A stretch of 64,000 nucleotides of DNA from Arthrobacter_M sp030063245 (GCF_051131705.1 NZ_CP180316.1:3782001-3846000); one strand, 5' to 3'; positions 48,815 through 58,402 are shown, numbered from the stretch's first letter. Numbers and translations: made by a program. Notes: generated from the letters alone by a model not told the origin.

Positions 48815-50308
48815 TTATCCGTTGTGCGCGTTCTCGCTGATTCCAGCGGAGGTGCCCCTGGAAATGGAAACCATATCCTCGCGCGGCACCACCTTCACGC
48901 GCGGGCGTTTGACGAAGGCGCCACCCTCATCGGATCCCGCCCTCTCAGCGTCGCCATCCGCACCAAATTCGGCGCCGTATTCTGCGCCGAGAGCCATCTC
49001 ATGAGCATCCAGCTTCAACCAGCCCTCCCAGCTGGTGTACTGGACGCCGCGGGATTCCAGCAGATCGATGACAGCCTGCTCCTCGGGCTTCTCGGCCTTG
49101 GGCAGGCTCAGCCGGTCCTCCAGCAGGCAGCCGATGGTCTCTAACGCATCCCCCTTGGTACTCCCGATCAGGCCGACGGGCCCCCGCTTGATCCAGCCGG
49201 TGGCGAAGATGCCTGGAACCGGCTTGCCGTCTGTATCCAGCACTCGGCCCGCCTCGTTGGGGATGACGCCCCGTGCTGCGTCAAATTCCACTTCGGGCAG
49301 CTCTGAACCGAGGTACCCGATGGCCCGGTATACGGCTTGGACCGGATACTCAACAATTTCGCCGGTACCGCGCGCGCGTCCGGTTCCGTCCAGCTCATTT
49401 CGCTCGAACTTCATGCCACTGACTTTGCCGTCCGTGCCGACGATTTCGACGGGGCTGTGCAGGAAATGCAGATGCAGACGCCGGGATGCCGGCTTGTCAG
49501 CATGGGATGGCTCTTCAACGAGCCAGTTGGTCAGCGTGTTGACCATGGTCTTGACCTGGTTATTCGTCCTGATCGCCTCATCCGAGGCTGCATCAAAGAC
49601 AAAGTCCTCCGGATACAAAACAATGTCCACATCTTTCGAATGCGACAGCTCGCGCAGCTCCAACGGCGTGAACTTCACCTGCGCCGGCCCGCGCCGCCCG
49701 AAAATATGCACATCGGTCACGGGAGACGCCTTCAACCCCCGGTACACGTTGTCCGGAATTTCGGTCACCAGCAGATCCTCGGCATGTTTTGACAGCATCC
49801 GGGCCACATCCAGGGCCACATTGCCATTCCCGATCACCGCAACTTCCTTGGCATCCAGCGGCCACTCCCGCGGCACATCCGGATGGCCGTCATACCAGGA
49901 GACAAAATCCGCCCCACCGAAGGACCCCTCCAGCTCGACACCGGGAATCTTCAGCCCGGAATCTTTGATGGCGCCGGTGGAAAAAATCACCGCGTCGTAG
50001 AAGGACCGAATATCGGACAAGGTGAGGTCCCGTCCATAGGTCACATTGCCCAAGAACCGGATGTCGCCCCGGTCCAGCACCTTGTGCAGGGCGTTCACAA
50101 TGCCCTTGATCCGGGGATGATCCGGGGCCACGCCATAACGGATCAAACCGTACGGGGCCGGATATGTCTCAAAAAGATCAATACTGACCTCAACATCGCC
50201 GCCGCGAACTTCCTGCGATTTCGTGAGAATGTCCGCGGCATACACGCCGGCCGGGCCGGAACCGATGATGGCTACCCGAAGTGGTCGGGCGGTTGCCGAG
50301 TTAGACAC
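48815..50308 (-). CDS. Ferredoxin--NADP+ reductase, FprA-like
   Basis: A 497-residue flavoprotein of the adrenodoxin-reductase type, which passes electrons between NADPH and ferredoxin, for example for P450s. FAD-binding GSGPAGVYAA is near residues 16-25, YGVAPDHPRIKG follows, NADPH-binding GNGNVALDVARML near 160, and ATGWIKRGPVGLIGSTKGDA near 370. A GTG start at 50308 with AAGGA 9 bases upstream is preferred; the frame can extend 12 codons further. The C-terminal 60 residues include an Ala/Glu-rich insert. Confidence 0.93.
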   Translation of the reverse strand: MSNSATARPLRVAIIGSGPAGVYAADILTKSQEVRGGDVEVSIDLFETYPAPYGLIRYGVAPDHPRIKGIVNALHKVLDRGDIRFLGNVTYGRDLTLSDIRSFYDAVIFSTGAIKDSGLKIPGVELEGSFGGADFVSWYDGHPDVPREWPLDAKEVAVIGNGNVALDVARMLSKHAEDLLVTEIPDNVYRGLKASPVTDVHIFGRRGPAQVKFTPLELRELSHSKDVDIVLYPEDFVFDAASDEAIRTNNQVKTMVNTLTNWLVEEPSHADKPASRRLHLHFLHSPVEIVGTDGKVSGMKFERNELDGTGRARGTGEIVEYPVQAVYRAIGYLGSELPEVEFDAARGVIPNEAGRVLDTDGKPVPGIFATGWIKRGPVGLIGSTKGDALETIGCLLEDRLSLPKAEKPEEQAVIDLLESRGVQYTSWEGWLKLDAHEMALGAEYGAEFGADGDAERAGSDEGGAFVKRPRVKVVPREDMVSISRGTSAGISENAHNG

Positions 50309-50456
50309 TGAAGAGTCCTTCCGAACGATCAATCTGCAGATCAAGCCATTTTTCTGGCGCAGGGTCGTAGCCGCAGCCGCCAGCTACCAGTCTAAATGGC
50401 CGTTTCACCTGGGGACCAAAGACGTGATGCGGAATACTGCCGGGAAAGCTGATGTT

Positions 50457-51512
50457 ATGGGTCTTGTGTCTGCCAGCAACCCTGCCCTCAATTCCGTACC
50501 CGGCGCTTCAACACCCCGGCGTGAACCGCGAAGCGACTCCACCGCGGGCGTGCTCTTCGGGATGGGCGCCTACAGCCTCTGGGGTCTCCTGCCGGTCTAC
50601 TTTATCTGGCTCGTCCCCGCCGGCGCTGTCGAAATTGTGGCCAACCGGGTTGTCTGGTCGCTGGGGTTTTGTGCCCTTCTGCTGACTGTTACCAAGGCAT
50701 GGCCGCAGCTGATCGCGGCCGTACGGAACAAACGGATTTTGGGCAACCTCTCCGTTGCCGCCGTACTGATCGCGGTGAACTGGCTGACCTATACGTTCGG
50801 CGTTACCACCGGCCAGGCCATTGAGGCGTCGCTGGGCTATTTCATTAATCCGTTGGTCTCTGTGCTGCTGGGCGTCATCTTCCTGAAGGAGAAGCTGCGC
50901 CCCCTACAGTGGGCTGCCGTCGGTGTCGGGTTTGCCGCCGTCGTCGTCCTGACAATCGGCTACGGCCGGCTGCCGTGGATCGCCCTGGTCCTGGCCTTCA
51001 GCTTCGGTCTGTACGGGTTTATGAAGAAGCGGGTCGGGCCCAGGGTCGATGCGGCGTCGAGCCTGAGCATTGAAACCGCGGTGCTGGCCCCGTTCGCCGC
51101 CGTCGTTATGATCGTCCTGTCGCTCAACGGTCAGGACACGCTTGGCACCCTCGGCGCGGGGCATTTCTGGCTGATGGCCGCGTCCGGAATTATTACTGCG
51201 GTGCCGTTGCTGTTTTTCGGAGCTGCTGCCCGACGGCTCCCGATGACGACCATCGGATTGCTGCAGTACTTTACTCCGGTCATTCAATTCATACTTGCGA
51301 TCACAGTGCTCGGCGAACAGATGGGCCTCGAACGGTGGATCGGCTTCTGCATCGTCTGGCTGGCACTGGTGCTGCTTACCGTTGATATGCTCCGCAATTA
51401 CGGACGGAACCGGAGCCTGCGCCGGGCTCGCTCCGTAATGCCGGCCGCTCCGGCCGCGAAGCCGGGTCAAGCCCGCGAGAACGCTGCGGCCCAGCCCCTT
51501 CCGCGCGACTGA
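50457..51512 (+). CDS. rarD: RarD-family EamA transporter
   Basis: A 351-residue, 10-TM drug/metabolite transporter of the RarD group: GVLFGMGAYSLWGLLPVYF at TM1, RVVWSLGFC, the FGVTTGQAIEASLGYFINPLVSVLLG block (given in part) and IGLLQYFTPVIQFILA. The long Ser/Pro-rich segment before TM1 and the tail are cytoplasmic. The frame is open further upstream, across the divergent reductase start; ATG 50457 is taken as the start by family length, but ATG 50427 is possible. The substrate of RarD proteins is not established. Confidence 0.9.
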   Translation: MGLVSASNPALNSVPGASTPRREPRSDSTAGVLFGMGAYSLWGLLPVYFIWLVPAGAVEIVANRVVWSLGFCALLLTVTKAWPQLIAAVRNKRILGNLSVAAVLIAVNWLTYTFGVTTGQAIEASLGYFINPLVSVLLGVIFLKEKLRPLQWAAVGVGFAAVVVLTIGYGRLPWIALVLAFSFGLYGFMKKRVGPRVDAASSLSIETAVLAPFAAVVMIVLSLNGQDTLGTLGAGHFWLMAASGIITAVPLLFFGAAARRLPMTTIGLLQYFTPVIQFILAITVLGEQMGLERWIGFCIVWLALVLLTVDMLRNYGRNRSLRRARSVMPAAPAAKPGQARENAAAQPLPRD

Positions 51513-51544
51513 GCCCCCGCCTCAGTCTTTAAATGCCCCAGACG

Positions 51545-52375
51545 CTAGCCATCGATTCGCAGGTAGTCACGGGGAACGACCACCATCGGCACCGGCAGGG
51601 CGCGCAGAATCTTGTTGGCAGTTGCGCCCATGAACAGCTTCCGACGCTCCGCCAGCCGGCTGGACCCGACGATGACGAGTTCGCCGTCCTCCCAGCCCAG
51701 GCTGTCGACCGCTTCCTCGATGGTCCGGCCATGCGCCAGAGTCACCGTCGTGGACCCGCCCGAGCGCCGTTGCGCGGCCTCGGTCAGCACGGTGTTGGCA
51801 TGCTGGCGGGCAGGGCTGAGTGCATTGCTCAACTCGTAATGCCGTTGCATGAGTTCGTCGAGCTCCACCACAGACACCAGACGAAGCGGCAGATCGCGCC
51901 GGCCCGCCGCGTTGATCCCGACGTCCGTGACGGATTCCCAGCCCTCGCGGGTCCCCACCATGGCCGTCAGCCGTGTGAGCGGTTCCGTGCGCTGATAGCC
52001 GCGCGGTGCCAGCGCCACGGGCACCGGCGAGGCATGCAACAGCGCGTTGGCCACACTGCCGACGGTGAAACGCTTGAACAGCCCGTTGCTGGCGGCGCCA
52101 ACCACGATCAGCAGAGCCGAATACTCAACGGCGGCCTCAATCAGCCCGCTGGCAAAGGAATCCGCAGCCCGAACATGGAATTCGGCCTGCACGCCTTTCG
52201 GAACAAGGTCCAGTGCGTCCCGTTTAACCGCGACCGCGTCCTGCACCAGGGCGGCCTTGTCCCCGACGACATAGACCAGGTCCAGGCGCGCACCCTGGGT
52301 CCATGCGATGACGGATGCCAGGGCAATGGCGTCGGCCCCGCGTTCATTGGGCGTATATCCAACTACATATCGCAT
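51545..52375 (-). CDS. Tandem universal stress protein
   Basis: A 277-residue protein with two UspA domains. The N-terminal domain (1-130) has the ATP-loop-like GAASNGLFKRFTVGSVANALLHASPVPVAL; the C-terminal domain (about 138-276) has GSSRLAERRKLFMGATANKILRALPVPMVVVP, each shown here in part. Both contain the G-x2-G-x9-G(S/A)-like pattern, so nucleotide binding is likely. ATG 52375 has GAGGGG 8 bases upstream. It is convergent with rarD and downstream of gabT, from which a hairpin separates it. Confidence 0.88.
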   Translation of the reverse strand: MRYVVGYTPNERGADAIALASVIAWTQGARLDLVYVVGDKAALVQDAVAVKRDALDLVPKGVQAEFHVRAADSFASGLIEAAVEYSALLIVVGAASNGLFKRFTVGSVANALLHASPVPVALAPRGYQRTEPLTRLTAMVGTREGWESVTDVGINAAGRRDLPLRLVSVVELDELMQRHYELSNALSPARQHANTVLTEAAQRRSGGSTTVTLAHGRTIEEAVDSLGWEDGELVIVGSSRLAERRKLFMGATANKILRALPVPMVVVPRDYLRIDG

Positions 52376-52401
52376 CAAAACAACCCCTCATCGGGTTTGT
52401 G

Positions 52402-52444
52402 GCTGCCGGCCGCTCCTAATGATGGCGCAGGACCGGCCGGCAGC
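52402..52444 (-). terminator. Hairpin downstream of gabT
   Basis: An 11-bp GC stem (GCTGCCGGCCG at 52402-52412, complement at 52434-52444) with a 21-base loop lies between gabT and the stress-protein gene. No T-run is seen, so activity is uncertain. Confidence 0.45.
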
Positions 52445-52479
52445 GTTCCGGTCGTGTAGCTCAGACTCTACCCGCCGTC

Positions 52480-53841
52480 TCAGACGTTGGCGCGGATCGC
52501 CTCCACCAGCACATCCAGCCCGTCTTTGAGCAGCTCGTCGCTGATCACCAGCGGCGGCAGCAGCCGGACCACATTGCCGTAGGTGCCGCAGGTCAGGATG
52601 ACGACGCCGGCCTGCAGGCACGCCGCGGCGACGGCCTTGGTGGCCTCCGGGTTCGGTTCCTTCGTCGTCTGTGCCGTGCCCGGCCTGACAAGTTCGACGG
52701 CGAGCATGGCGCCCCGGCCGCGCAGGTCACCGATTATGCCGCCGTCGCCCATGTCCGCCGCCAGTGCACCGAGCCGGTCCATCACGAGCTTTTCGATCCG
52801 CTGCGCGCGCGCATTGAGGTCGAGTTCCCGCATGGTTCCGATCGCGGCCAGCGCGGCGGCGCAGGCCACCGGGTTCCCGCCGTAGGTCCCGCCCAGGCCG
52901 CCCGGGTGGACGGCGTCCAGCAGGTCAGCCCGGCCGGTGATGGCGCTCAGCGGCAGGCCGCCGGCAATGCCTTTGGCCATGGTGATGATGTCCGGGACAA
53001 CACCCTCGTGCTGGGAGGCAAACCAGGACCCGGTGCGGCAGAAGCCGGACTGCACCTCATCGGCGATGAAAACAATGCCCTTTTCCTTGGCCCAGGCGGC
53101 CAGCGCCGGCAGAAAGCCCTCGGCCGGCACAATGAAACCGCCCTCGCCCTGGATCGGTTCGATCAGGATGGCAGCAACGGAATCGGACCCAATCTGCTTC
53201 TCAATCATGGTGATGGCGCGCTGGGCGGCCTCTTCACCCTTAATGTCCGACTCTTCGCGGTACGGGTAGCTCATCGGCACCCGGTAGACCTCCGGCGCGA
53301 ACGGACCGAAGTTCGTCTTGTACGGCATCGCCTTGGCGGTGAGCGCCATCGTCAGGTTGGTGCGGCCATGGTAGGCGTGGTCAAAGGCGACGATCGCGTC
53401 CCGGCCGGTGGCCAGACGTGCCACCTTGACGGCGTTTTCCACGGCTTCCGCCCCCGAGTTAAACAGCACGGAGCGCTTCTCATGGTCGCCCGGGGTGAGT
53501 TTGGCCAGCTCCTCCGCCACGGCAATGTAGCCCTCGTAGGGGGTGACCATGAAACAGGTGTGCGTGAAGTGTTCCGCCTGCTCCTTAACGGCGCCGACGA
53601 CGGCGGGGTCGGACGCACCGACGCTCGTCACCGCGATGCCGGCACCCAGGTCGATGAACGAGTTGCCGTCCACGTCCACGATCACGCCGCCGTCAGCATC
53701 CGCCACGTACACCGGCACGCTGGAGGCCACTCCGCCAGCCACCACGGCCTTGCGCCGTTCTGTCAGTGCCGCCGATTTGGGTCCGGGGAACGCCCCGAGG
53801 ATCTGCCGCTTCTGCGCCAACCGGTACTGGATGTCTGCCAT
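52480..53841 (-). CDS. gabT: 4-aminobutyrate--2-oxoglutarate transaminase
   Basis: A 453-residue class III PLP aminotransferase that converts GABA to succinate semialdehyde. The Schiff-base lysine is K290 in DIITMAKGIAGGLPLSA; the PLP Asp is in FIADEVQSGFCRTG (D261), and the motif FNSGAEAVENAVKVAR (127-142) binds phosphate. Length and overall sequence fit GabT better than acetylornithine aminotransferase. It lies 226 bp after the aldehyde dehydrogenase gene on the same strand. A succinate-semialdehyde dehydrogenase is not in the window. Confidence 0.94.
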   Translation of the reverse strand: MADIQYRLAQKRQILGAFPGPKSAALTERRKAVVAGGVASSVPVYVADADGGVIVDVDGNSFIDLGAGIAVTSVGASDPAVVGAVKEQAEHFTHTCFMVTPYEGYIAVAEELAKLTPGDHEKRSVLFNSGAEAVENAVKVARLATGRDAIVAFDHAYHGRTNLTMALTAKAMPYKTNFGPFAPEVYRVPMSYPYREESDIKGEEAAQRAITMIEKQIGSDSVAAILIEPIQGEGGFIVPAEGFLPALAAWAKEKGIVFIADEVQSGFCRTGSWFASQHEGVVPDIITMAKGIAGGLPLSAITGRADLLDAVHPGGLGGTYGGNPVACAAALAAIGTMRELDLNARAQRIEKLVMDRLGALAADMGDGGIIGDLRGRGAMLAVELVRPGTAQTTKEPNPEATKAVAAACLQAGVVILTCGTYGNVVRLLPPLVISDELLKDGLDVLVEAIRANV

Positions 53842-53868
53842 CTTTGCTGCCTTTCTAAAGTTGTCTGT

Positions 53869-53902
53869 TAATTGGGAGGCTCAGCTAATTGGGAGGCTCA
53901 GC
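53869..53902. repeat. 17-bp tandem duplication in the gabT leader
   Basis: TAATTGGGAGGCTCAGC occurs twice with no gap (53869-53885 and 53886-53902), 28 bp upstream of the gabT start. It is a recent-looking perfect duplication in the probable 5' leader; it could also be an assembly artefact. Confidence 0.85.
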
Positions 53903-54067
53903 CCAGAGAACGTGACCGACCACAAGCCGGCGGCGTCGTTTTGGGTAGGCGCGCATCGCCGACCAGAGCGCCGCGCCGGTCGCCCAGCGACGGGAACGGC
54001 GCGCCGGCTGGTGCCTAAGCGCGGCCAAACGAGTCCGCCGGCGAACCCAGCTGCCGCCGCCGTCGTC

Positions 54068-55498
54068 CTACGCGTCCAGCGCGCTCATCACATGCTTAAT
54101 CCGGGTGTAATCCTCGACGCCGTACATCGACAGATCCTTGCCGTAGCCCGACTGCTTAAACCCGCCGTGCGGCATCTCCGCGGTGAGCATGATGTGGGTA
54201 TTGATCCAGACGGCGCCGAAATCCAAGTCCCGTGAGACCCGCATGGCCGTCCCGTGATTGCTGGTCCAGACGCTGGAGGCCAACGCGAAATCCACGTCGT
54301 TGGCCAACTCCACGGCCTCTTCCTCCGTCCGGAAGGTCTGCACCGTGAGCACCGGGCCGAAGGTTTCCTGCTGGACAATGTCGTCCGTCTGCCGGACGCC
54401 ATCAACGATGGTGGGCTCGAAGAAGAATCCTTTCGCACCCACCCGCTTACCGCCGGTTACGACGGTGGCGTGCTCCGGGATGTTTTCAACGACCTTGCAG
54501 ACGGCGTTGAAATGGTTGATGTTGTTCAACGGTCCGTAATAGTTCCGGGCGTCGTCTTCGTTCCCCGTTTCCAAGCCCTTGGCCGCCGTCGCGAGCGCCG
54601 CCAGCAGCTCGTCGTGGGCGGATTCCTCCACCAGCACCCGGGTGATGGCGGTGCAGTCCTGGCCCGCATTAAAGAACGCGAATTCAGCGATGGACTGGGC
54701 GGTTTTACCCAGGTCCGCCTCGGCGAAGACAACCGCCGGAGCCTTACCGCCGAGCTCCAAATGCGCCCGCTTCAACCCCGCTGCCGCGCCGGTGGCGACG
54801 GCAATGCCGGCACGCACTGAGCCGGTGATCGACACCATGGCGGGGATCTTGTGTTCAACCATCGCGGCACCGGTGGCACCGTTGCCCAGCACCACATTGA
54901 AGACGCCCGGGGGCAGAATGTCCTTCGCGATGTCGGCCAGCACCAGCGTACTTTCCGGCGTCGTGTCACTGGGCTTAAGCACCACGGTATTCCCGGCAGC
55001 GAGCGCTGGACCGATCTTCCAAATAGCCATCAACAACGGGTAGTTCCAGGGCGTCACCTGCGCAATCACGCCGACGGGCTCACGACGGACGAAGGAAGTG
55101 AAGCCGTCCATGTACTCGCCGGCGGATTTGCCCTCCAGCAGCCGGGCCGCACCGGCAAAGAAGCGCAGCTGGTCGGCACCGGTGGCCACTTCTTCGTCGG
55201 CAATCATCTGCCGCACCTGGCCGGTGTTGCGGTGCTGGGCCTCTACCAGGTCCTCGCTACGGGCCTCCATGGCGTCGGCCAGTTGAAGCAGCAGCCCCTG
55301 ACGCTCCCGCGGCGTGGTTCGCCGCCAGCTGCGGAAGGCCGTGGCCGCGGCACTCATGGCTGCCGCCACGTCGGCCTGTTCCGAGATCGGGGCGCTGGCC
55401 ACGGTCTCCCCATTCGTGGGGTTGACGATCTCCAGCGAATCCGAGCCCTTGACGGACACAAATTCCCCATTGATGAAATTCTGCAGGGTGTGGACCAC
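54068..55498 (-). CDS. Omega-aminoaldehyde / gamma-aminobutyraldehyde dehydrogenase
   Basis: A 476-residue NAD(P)+ aldehyde dehydrogenase. Catalytic Cys is C282 in FNAGQDCTAI, the general base E248 in LELGGKAP, and the Asn of TPWNYP (N151). The C-terminal block GVEDYTRIKHVMSALDA is typical of the gamma-aminobutyraldehyde dehydrogenase group, whose members accept 4-aminobutyraldehyde, 3-aminopropanal or 4-guanidinobutyraldehyde. GTG 55498 has AGGAGAGG 9 bases upstream; the TTG at 55507 would have none. Product GABA (or guanidinobutyrate) would feed gabT or the ureohydrolase next to it. Confidence 0.92.
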   Translation of the reverse strand: MVHTLQNFINGEFVSVKGSDSLEIVNPTNGETVASAPISEQADVAAAMSAAATAFRSWRRTTPRERQGLLLQLADAMEARSEDLVEAQHRNTGQVRQMIADEEVATGADQLRFFAGAARLLEGKSAGEYMDGFTSFVRREPVGVIAQVTPWNYPLLMAIWKIGPALAAGNTVVLKPSDTTPESTLVLADIAKDILPPGVFNVVLGNGATGAAMVEHKIPAMVSITGSVRAGIAVATGAAAGLKRAHLELGGKAPAVVFAEADLGKTAQSIAEFAFFNAGQDCTAITRVLVEESAHDELLAALATAAKGLETGNEDDARNYYGPLNNINHFNAVCKVVENIPEHATVVTGGKRVGAKGFFFEPTIVDGVRQTDDIVQQETFGPVLTVQTFRTEEEAVELANDVDFALASSVWTSNHGTAMRVSRDLDFGAVWINTHIMLTAEMPHGGFKQSGYGKDLSMYGVEDYTRIKHVMSALDA

Positions 55499-55507
55499 GG
55501 TGTACAA

Positions 55508-55899
55508 CCTCTCCTGTCGAATGCCCCTGCAGCGGCGGATCTGCGGCAGAGACTTGTCTCGAGCCTAGGCCACGGGTTCGCCACAGGTGAATGGGCGGCT
55601 GCACTATGCAATGGTGCGGGTTCAGTGCGGTTATACAGGGCCGTTTATGCAGGGCCGTCTTGGAAGGTCGGCAACGACATCCCGACCTACAGCTCGTCGG
55701 CCAGGGGCCTCGGTGCCGCAGTGAGGTCCGGACATCTATCGGACCTTCAAGCACGCAGCGCCTTTAGGCGCAATTGCAAAGCTTGTCCACGCGCCGGAGC
55801 CGTCCGGAGCGTCCCGACGCGGAAAGCCCCTCAAAACGACGGCGGGTCAGCCACTGCGGGTCCTGCAAATCTTCCGCAGGCCCCACAGTGTAACCGCGC
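55508..55899. other. Gene-free stretch between ureohydrolase and aldehyde dehydrogenase genes
   Basis: No supported gene in these 392 bp. GCAC (55601-55604) and GTGC (55614-55617) form a loose dyad about 100 bp upstream of the aldehyde dehydrogenase start and may be part of its promoter. The remainder shows nothing clear. The ureohydrolase transcript ends here without an obvious terminator. Confidence 0.45.
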
Positions 55900-56898
55900 C
55901 TAAACGGCAGCCGTCCCCGGGCTTTCCTGACCGGAGATGGCGGCACCCTTGCTGCGGTTCACCATCAGGCCCAGCAAGTCGAAGACGACGGTTGCGGCCG
56001 CGAGGGTGGTGATGTCGGCGTGGTCGTAGGCCGGGGCGACTTCGACGACGTCGGCGCCGACAATGTTGATGCCGTTAAGCCCGCGGAGCAAGGCGAGCAG
56101 TTCCCGGGAGTGCAGACCACCCATTTCGGGAGTACCCGTCCCCGGTGCATAGGCCGGGTCCAGCACGTCGATGTCGATCGAGACGTAGACGGGGGTATTA
56201 CCCAAGCGGTCCTTCACACGCTGGACTGCGGCCGGAACACCGATGACATCCAGATCCGAGCAGCGGATGATCTGGAAGCCGAACTCGTGGTCCCGCAGGA
56301 AGTCATCACGATCGTAAACCGGGCCACGGATACCCACGTGCATCGACTTGTCCTCGATGAGAAGGCCTTCTTCGAATGCCCGGCGAAAGATAGTTCCATG
56401 AGTGATCGACTGGTCGAAGTAGATGTCCCAGGTGTCCAGGTGTGCGTCGAAGTGGAGCAGTGCCACCGGGCCGTGAACCGTATTCAGCGCCCGCAGCATG
56501 GGCAGGGCGATGGTGTGGTCACCGCCGATGGAGATCAGCTTCTTGTCTTTGCCCAGCAGCGGCAGGGCCTGTTCTTCTATTTCGCGCACGGCTCGGGTGA
56601 TGTCGTATGGTGTGCAGGCAATGTCGCCGGCATCCACAACCTGAGCTTCGTAGACGGGTTCAACATCGAGTTCCGGGTGGTAGCCCGGGCGCAGCAGGCG
56701 GGAGGCCTCGCGGACAGCAGCCGGGCCGAACCGCGCGCCCGGACGGAAGGAGGTTCCGCCGTCGAACGGGACGCCAACGATTGCAATGTCATAGTCCGGA
56801 ACTCGGTCGATTTGAGGAAGTCGGGCGAAGGTGCCCAGGCCCGCGTAGCGGGGGACCTTGGTTGCGTCGACGGGTCCGATGGGATCGTGGGTGGTCAT
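55900..56898 (-). CDS. Agmatinase-family ureohydrolase (agmatinase or guanidinobutyrase)
   Basis: A 332-residue binuclear Mn2+ enzyme of the arginase/agmatinase family, which cleaves a guanidino group to urea and an amine. All metal ligands are present: H128 (GGDHT), D151, H153, D155 (HFDAHLDTW), D242 and D244 (SIDIDVLDP). The family includes agmatinase, guanidinobutyrase and guanidinopropionase; sequence alone does not separate them. Neighbouring gabT and aminoaldehyde dehydrogenase make 4-guanidinobutyrate (product GABA) or agmatine (product putrescine) the best substrates. The ATG overlaps the stop of the MFS gene by 4 bp. Confidence 0.92.
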   Translation of the reverse strand: MTTHDPIGPVDATKVPRYAGLGTFARLPQIDRVPDYDIAIVGVPFDGGTSFRPGARFGPAAVREASRLLRPGYHPELDVEPVYEAQVVDAGDIACTPYDITRAVREIEEQALPLLGKDKKLISIGGDHTIALPMLRALNTVHGPVALLHFDAHLDTWDIYFDQSITHGTIFRRAFEEGLLIEDKSMHVGIRGPVYDRDDFLRDHEFGFQIIRCSDLDVIGVPAAVQRVKDRLGNTPVYVSIDIDVLDPAYAPGTGTPEMGGLHSRELLALLRGLNGINIVGADVVEVAPAYDHADITTLAAATVVFDLLGLMVNRSKGAAISGQESPGTAAV

Positions 56899-58274
56899 GA
56901 CAGGGATCCTTCCGTTGCTTTGCTGGTAGCCGGCTGAACTGGCATTTCTGTGGTGAGTTCCGAAAGCGACTTATTGGCGGTTTCCGGCGCGAGCAGGAAG
57001 GTGGCCAGCAGGCCGATCAGGGAGATAACGGCACCGATGAGCAGCGAGCCAGCGGCACCAAAACTGAGAATAGCGACCGGCATCAAATAGGTGCTGGCTG
57101 CGGAACCTACGCGGCTGATTGCCGTCCCGAAGCCCACAGCCGTGGCGCGAATCTCTGTGGGGAAGAGTTCGTTGGGGTAGACGACCTCAAGGAAGCTGGA
57201 GGCGCCGGAGGCGAACGCAAAGATAGCCAGCGCGATGAAGAGGGGTGCGGCCTGCACGTTCGGAATGAAGGCGGGGATGGCCAAGGCCACCACGATGATG
57301 CCGAAACTCCACAGGAGCAGTCTGCGGCGCCCGATTCTTTCGACCAGCCACAGACCGGGAATGCCGCCGACGACGAACAGCATAGAGATCAGGAAGGACC
57401 CGCCGTAGAGATTAGCGTCGCCCGTCATACCCATGGACCCTAGTAGGTCCGGTGCGAACGTGTAGACCGCGAAGAGCGGGATGACCTGGGCGGTCCAGAA
57501 GATGGATACGAACAGGGTGCGCTTCCAGAACTGGCCCCTGAAGATGTCCATGAACTTACCCTGCTTGGTCGGACCATCGCTGTCCGATGCGACGTCGGCG
57601 AGGCCGTACTGCTGACCATAGACCTTCTTGATGACAGCGTCCGCCTCGTCGCGGCGCCCCCGGGAGAGCAGCCAGCGCGGGGATTCTGGGGTCCCGAGGC
57701 GGAACAGCAGCGTGATGATGGCGAAGATCGCGGGGCTGGCAAGCAGGACGCGCCACGTGCCAGGTCCCATGTCGCGCAGAAGGTAACCCACTCCGAACGC
57801 CGCCGCTGCGCCGATGGCCCACACCACGAAGGTGGCCCCGAGGAGACGTCCGCGGTGCTTCTTGGGCAAGAACTCTGCCAGCAGGGAGGTGGCGATCGGG
57901 TAGTCGGCGCCGATGGCCATACCAAGGAGAAAGCGGCAAAGTAACACCTGCCAAACTTCGGTGGCGATGCCGCTGAGCAGGGAGAATACGGCCAGGGCGA
58001 TTAGGTCGGCGATGTACATGTGGTGGCGGCCGATCTTGTCGGTCAGCCACCCGAAGATAGCACCGCCGAAGAAGATGCCGACCAGGCTCGCGGCACCAAT
58101 CAGGCCGATTTCCACCGTACTCAGGTGTAAGCCAGGGGTCATAGTGATCAACGCGATTCCGATGATCGACAGCGCGTAGCCATCGATGAACGGGCCGCCG
58201 GAAGCGAAGAAGGTCAGCTTCTTGTGGAATTTGGTCAGCGGGGCGTCATCAATGAGATTGCTGGTTGCGCTCAT
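56895..58274 (-). CDS. MFS carrier, sugar-porter/SV2-like, probably for a guanidino compound
   Basis: A 459-residue, 12-TM carrier. GWLTDKIGRHHMYIAD (loop 2-3), the RFLLGMAIGADYPIATSLLAEFLPKKHRGR stretch (in part), and PESPRWLLSRGR after TM6 are typical of the sugar-porter and related metabolite:H+ symporters. A cytoplasmic central loop holds residues about 200-240. The stop overlaps the ureohydrolase start, so the two are translated together; it is divergent from the PucR gene. Substrate is inferred from context: agmatine or 4-guanidinobutyrate import. Confidence 0.9.
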   Translation of the reverse strand: MSATSNLIDDAPLTKFHKKLTFFASGGPFIDGYALSIIGIALITMTPGLHLSTVEIGLIGAASLVGIFFGGAIFGWLTDKIGRHHMYIADLIALAVFSLLSGIATEVWQVLLCRFLLGMAIGADYPIATSLLAEFLPKKHRGRLLGATFVVWAIGAAAAFGVGYLLRDMGPGTWRVLLASPAIFAIITLLFRLGTPESPRWLLSRGRRDEADAVIKKVYGQQYGLADVASDSDGPTKQGKFMDIFRGQFWKRTLFVSIFWTAQVIPLFAVYTFAPDLLGSMGMTGDANLYGGSFLISMLFVVGGIPGLWLVERIGRRRLLLWSFGIIVVALAIPAFIPNVQAAPLFIALAIFAFASGASSFLEVVYPNELFPTEIRATAVGFGTAISRVGSAASTYLMPVAILSFGAAGSLLIGAVISLIGLLATFLLAPETANKSLSELTTEMPVQPATSKATEGSLS

Positions 58275-58384
58275 GGCAAACCCTCTCGTGAATGCTCTTA
58301 TCGAGCGGGGAAGTTCAGTCTCTTAATTGTTGGTGACCGGCATCACTCGGTACATGCGAAGATTGACTACAAATGACAGAGAGA

Positions 58385-58402
58385 CTTATACATACGTATA
58401 AG
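58385..58402. promoter_or_regulatory. PucR-type operator candidate
   Basis: CTTATAC (58385-58391) and GTATAAG (58396-58402) are perfect inverted copies separated by ATAC. The dyad lies in the 173-bp divergent region, 46 bp before the pucR start and 111 bp before the MFS start, a position suited to activation of the MFS operon and autoregulation of the PucR gene. Confidence 0.6.

Noticed and set aside
52480..53841. Acetylornithine aminotransferase (argD) for the gabT gene
   Set aside because: Length of 453 residues, motif spacing and the adjacent aminoaldehyde dehydrogenase fit GABA transaminase better, and no arginine-biosynthesis gene is near.
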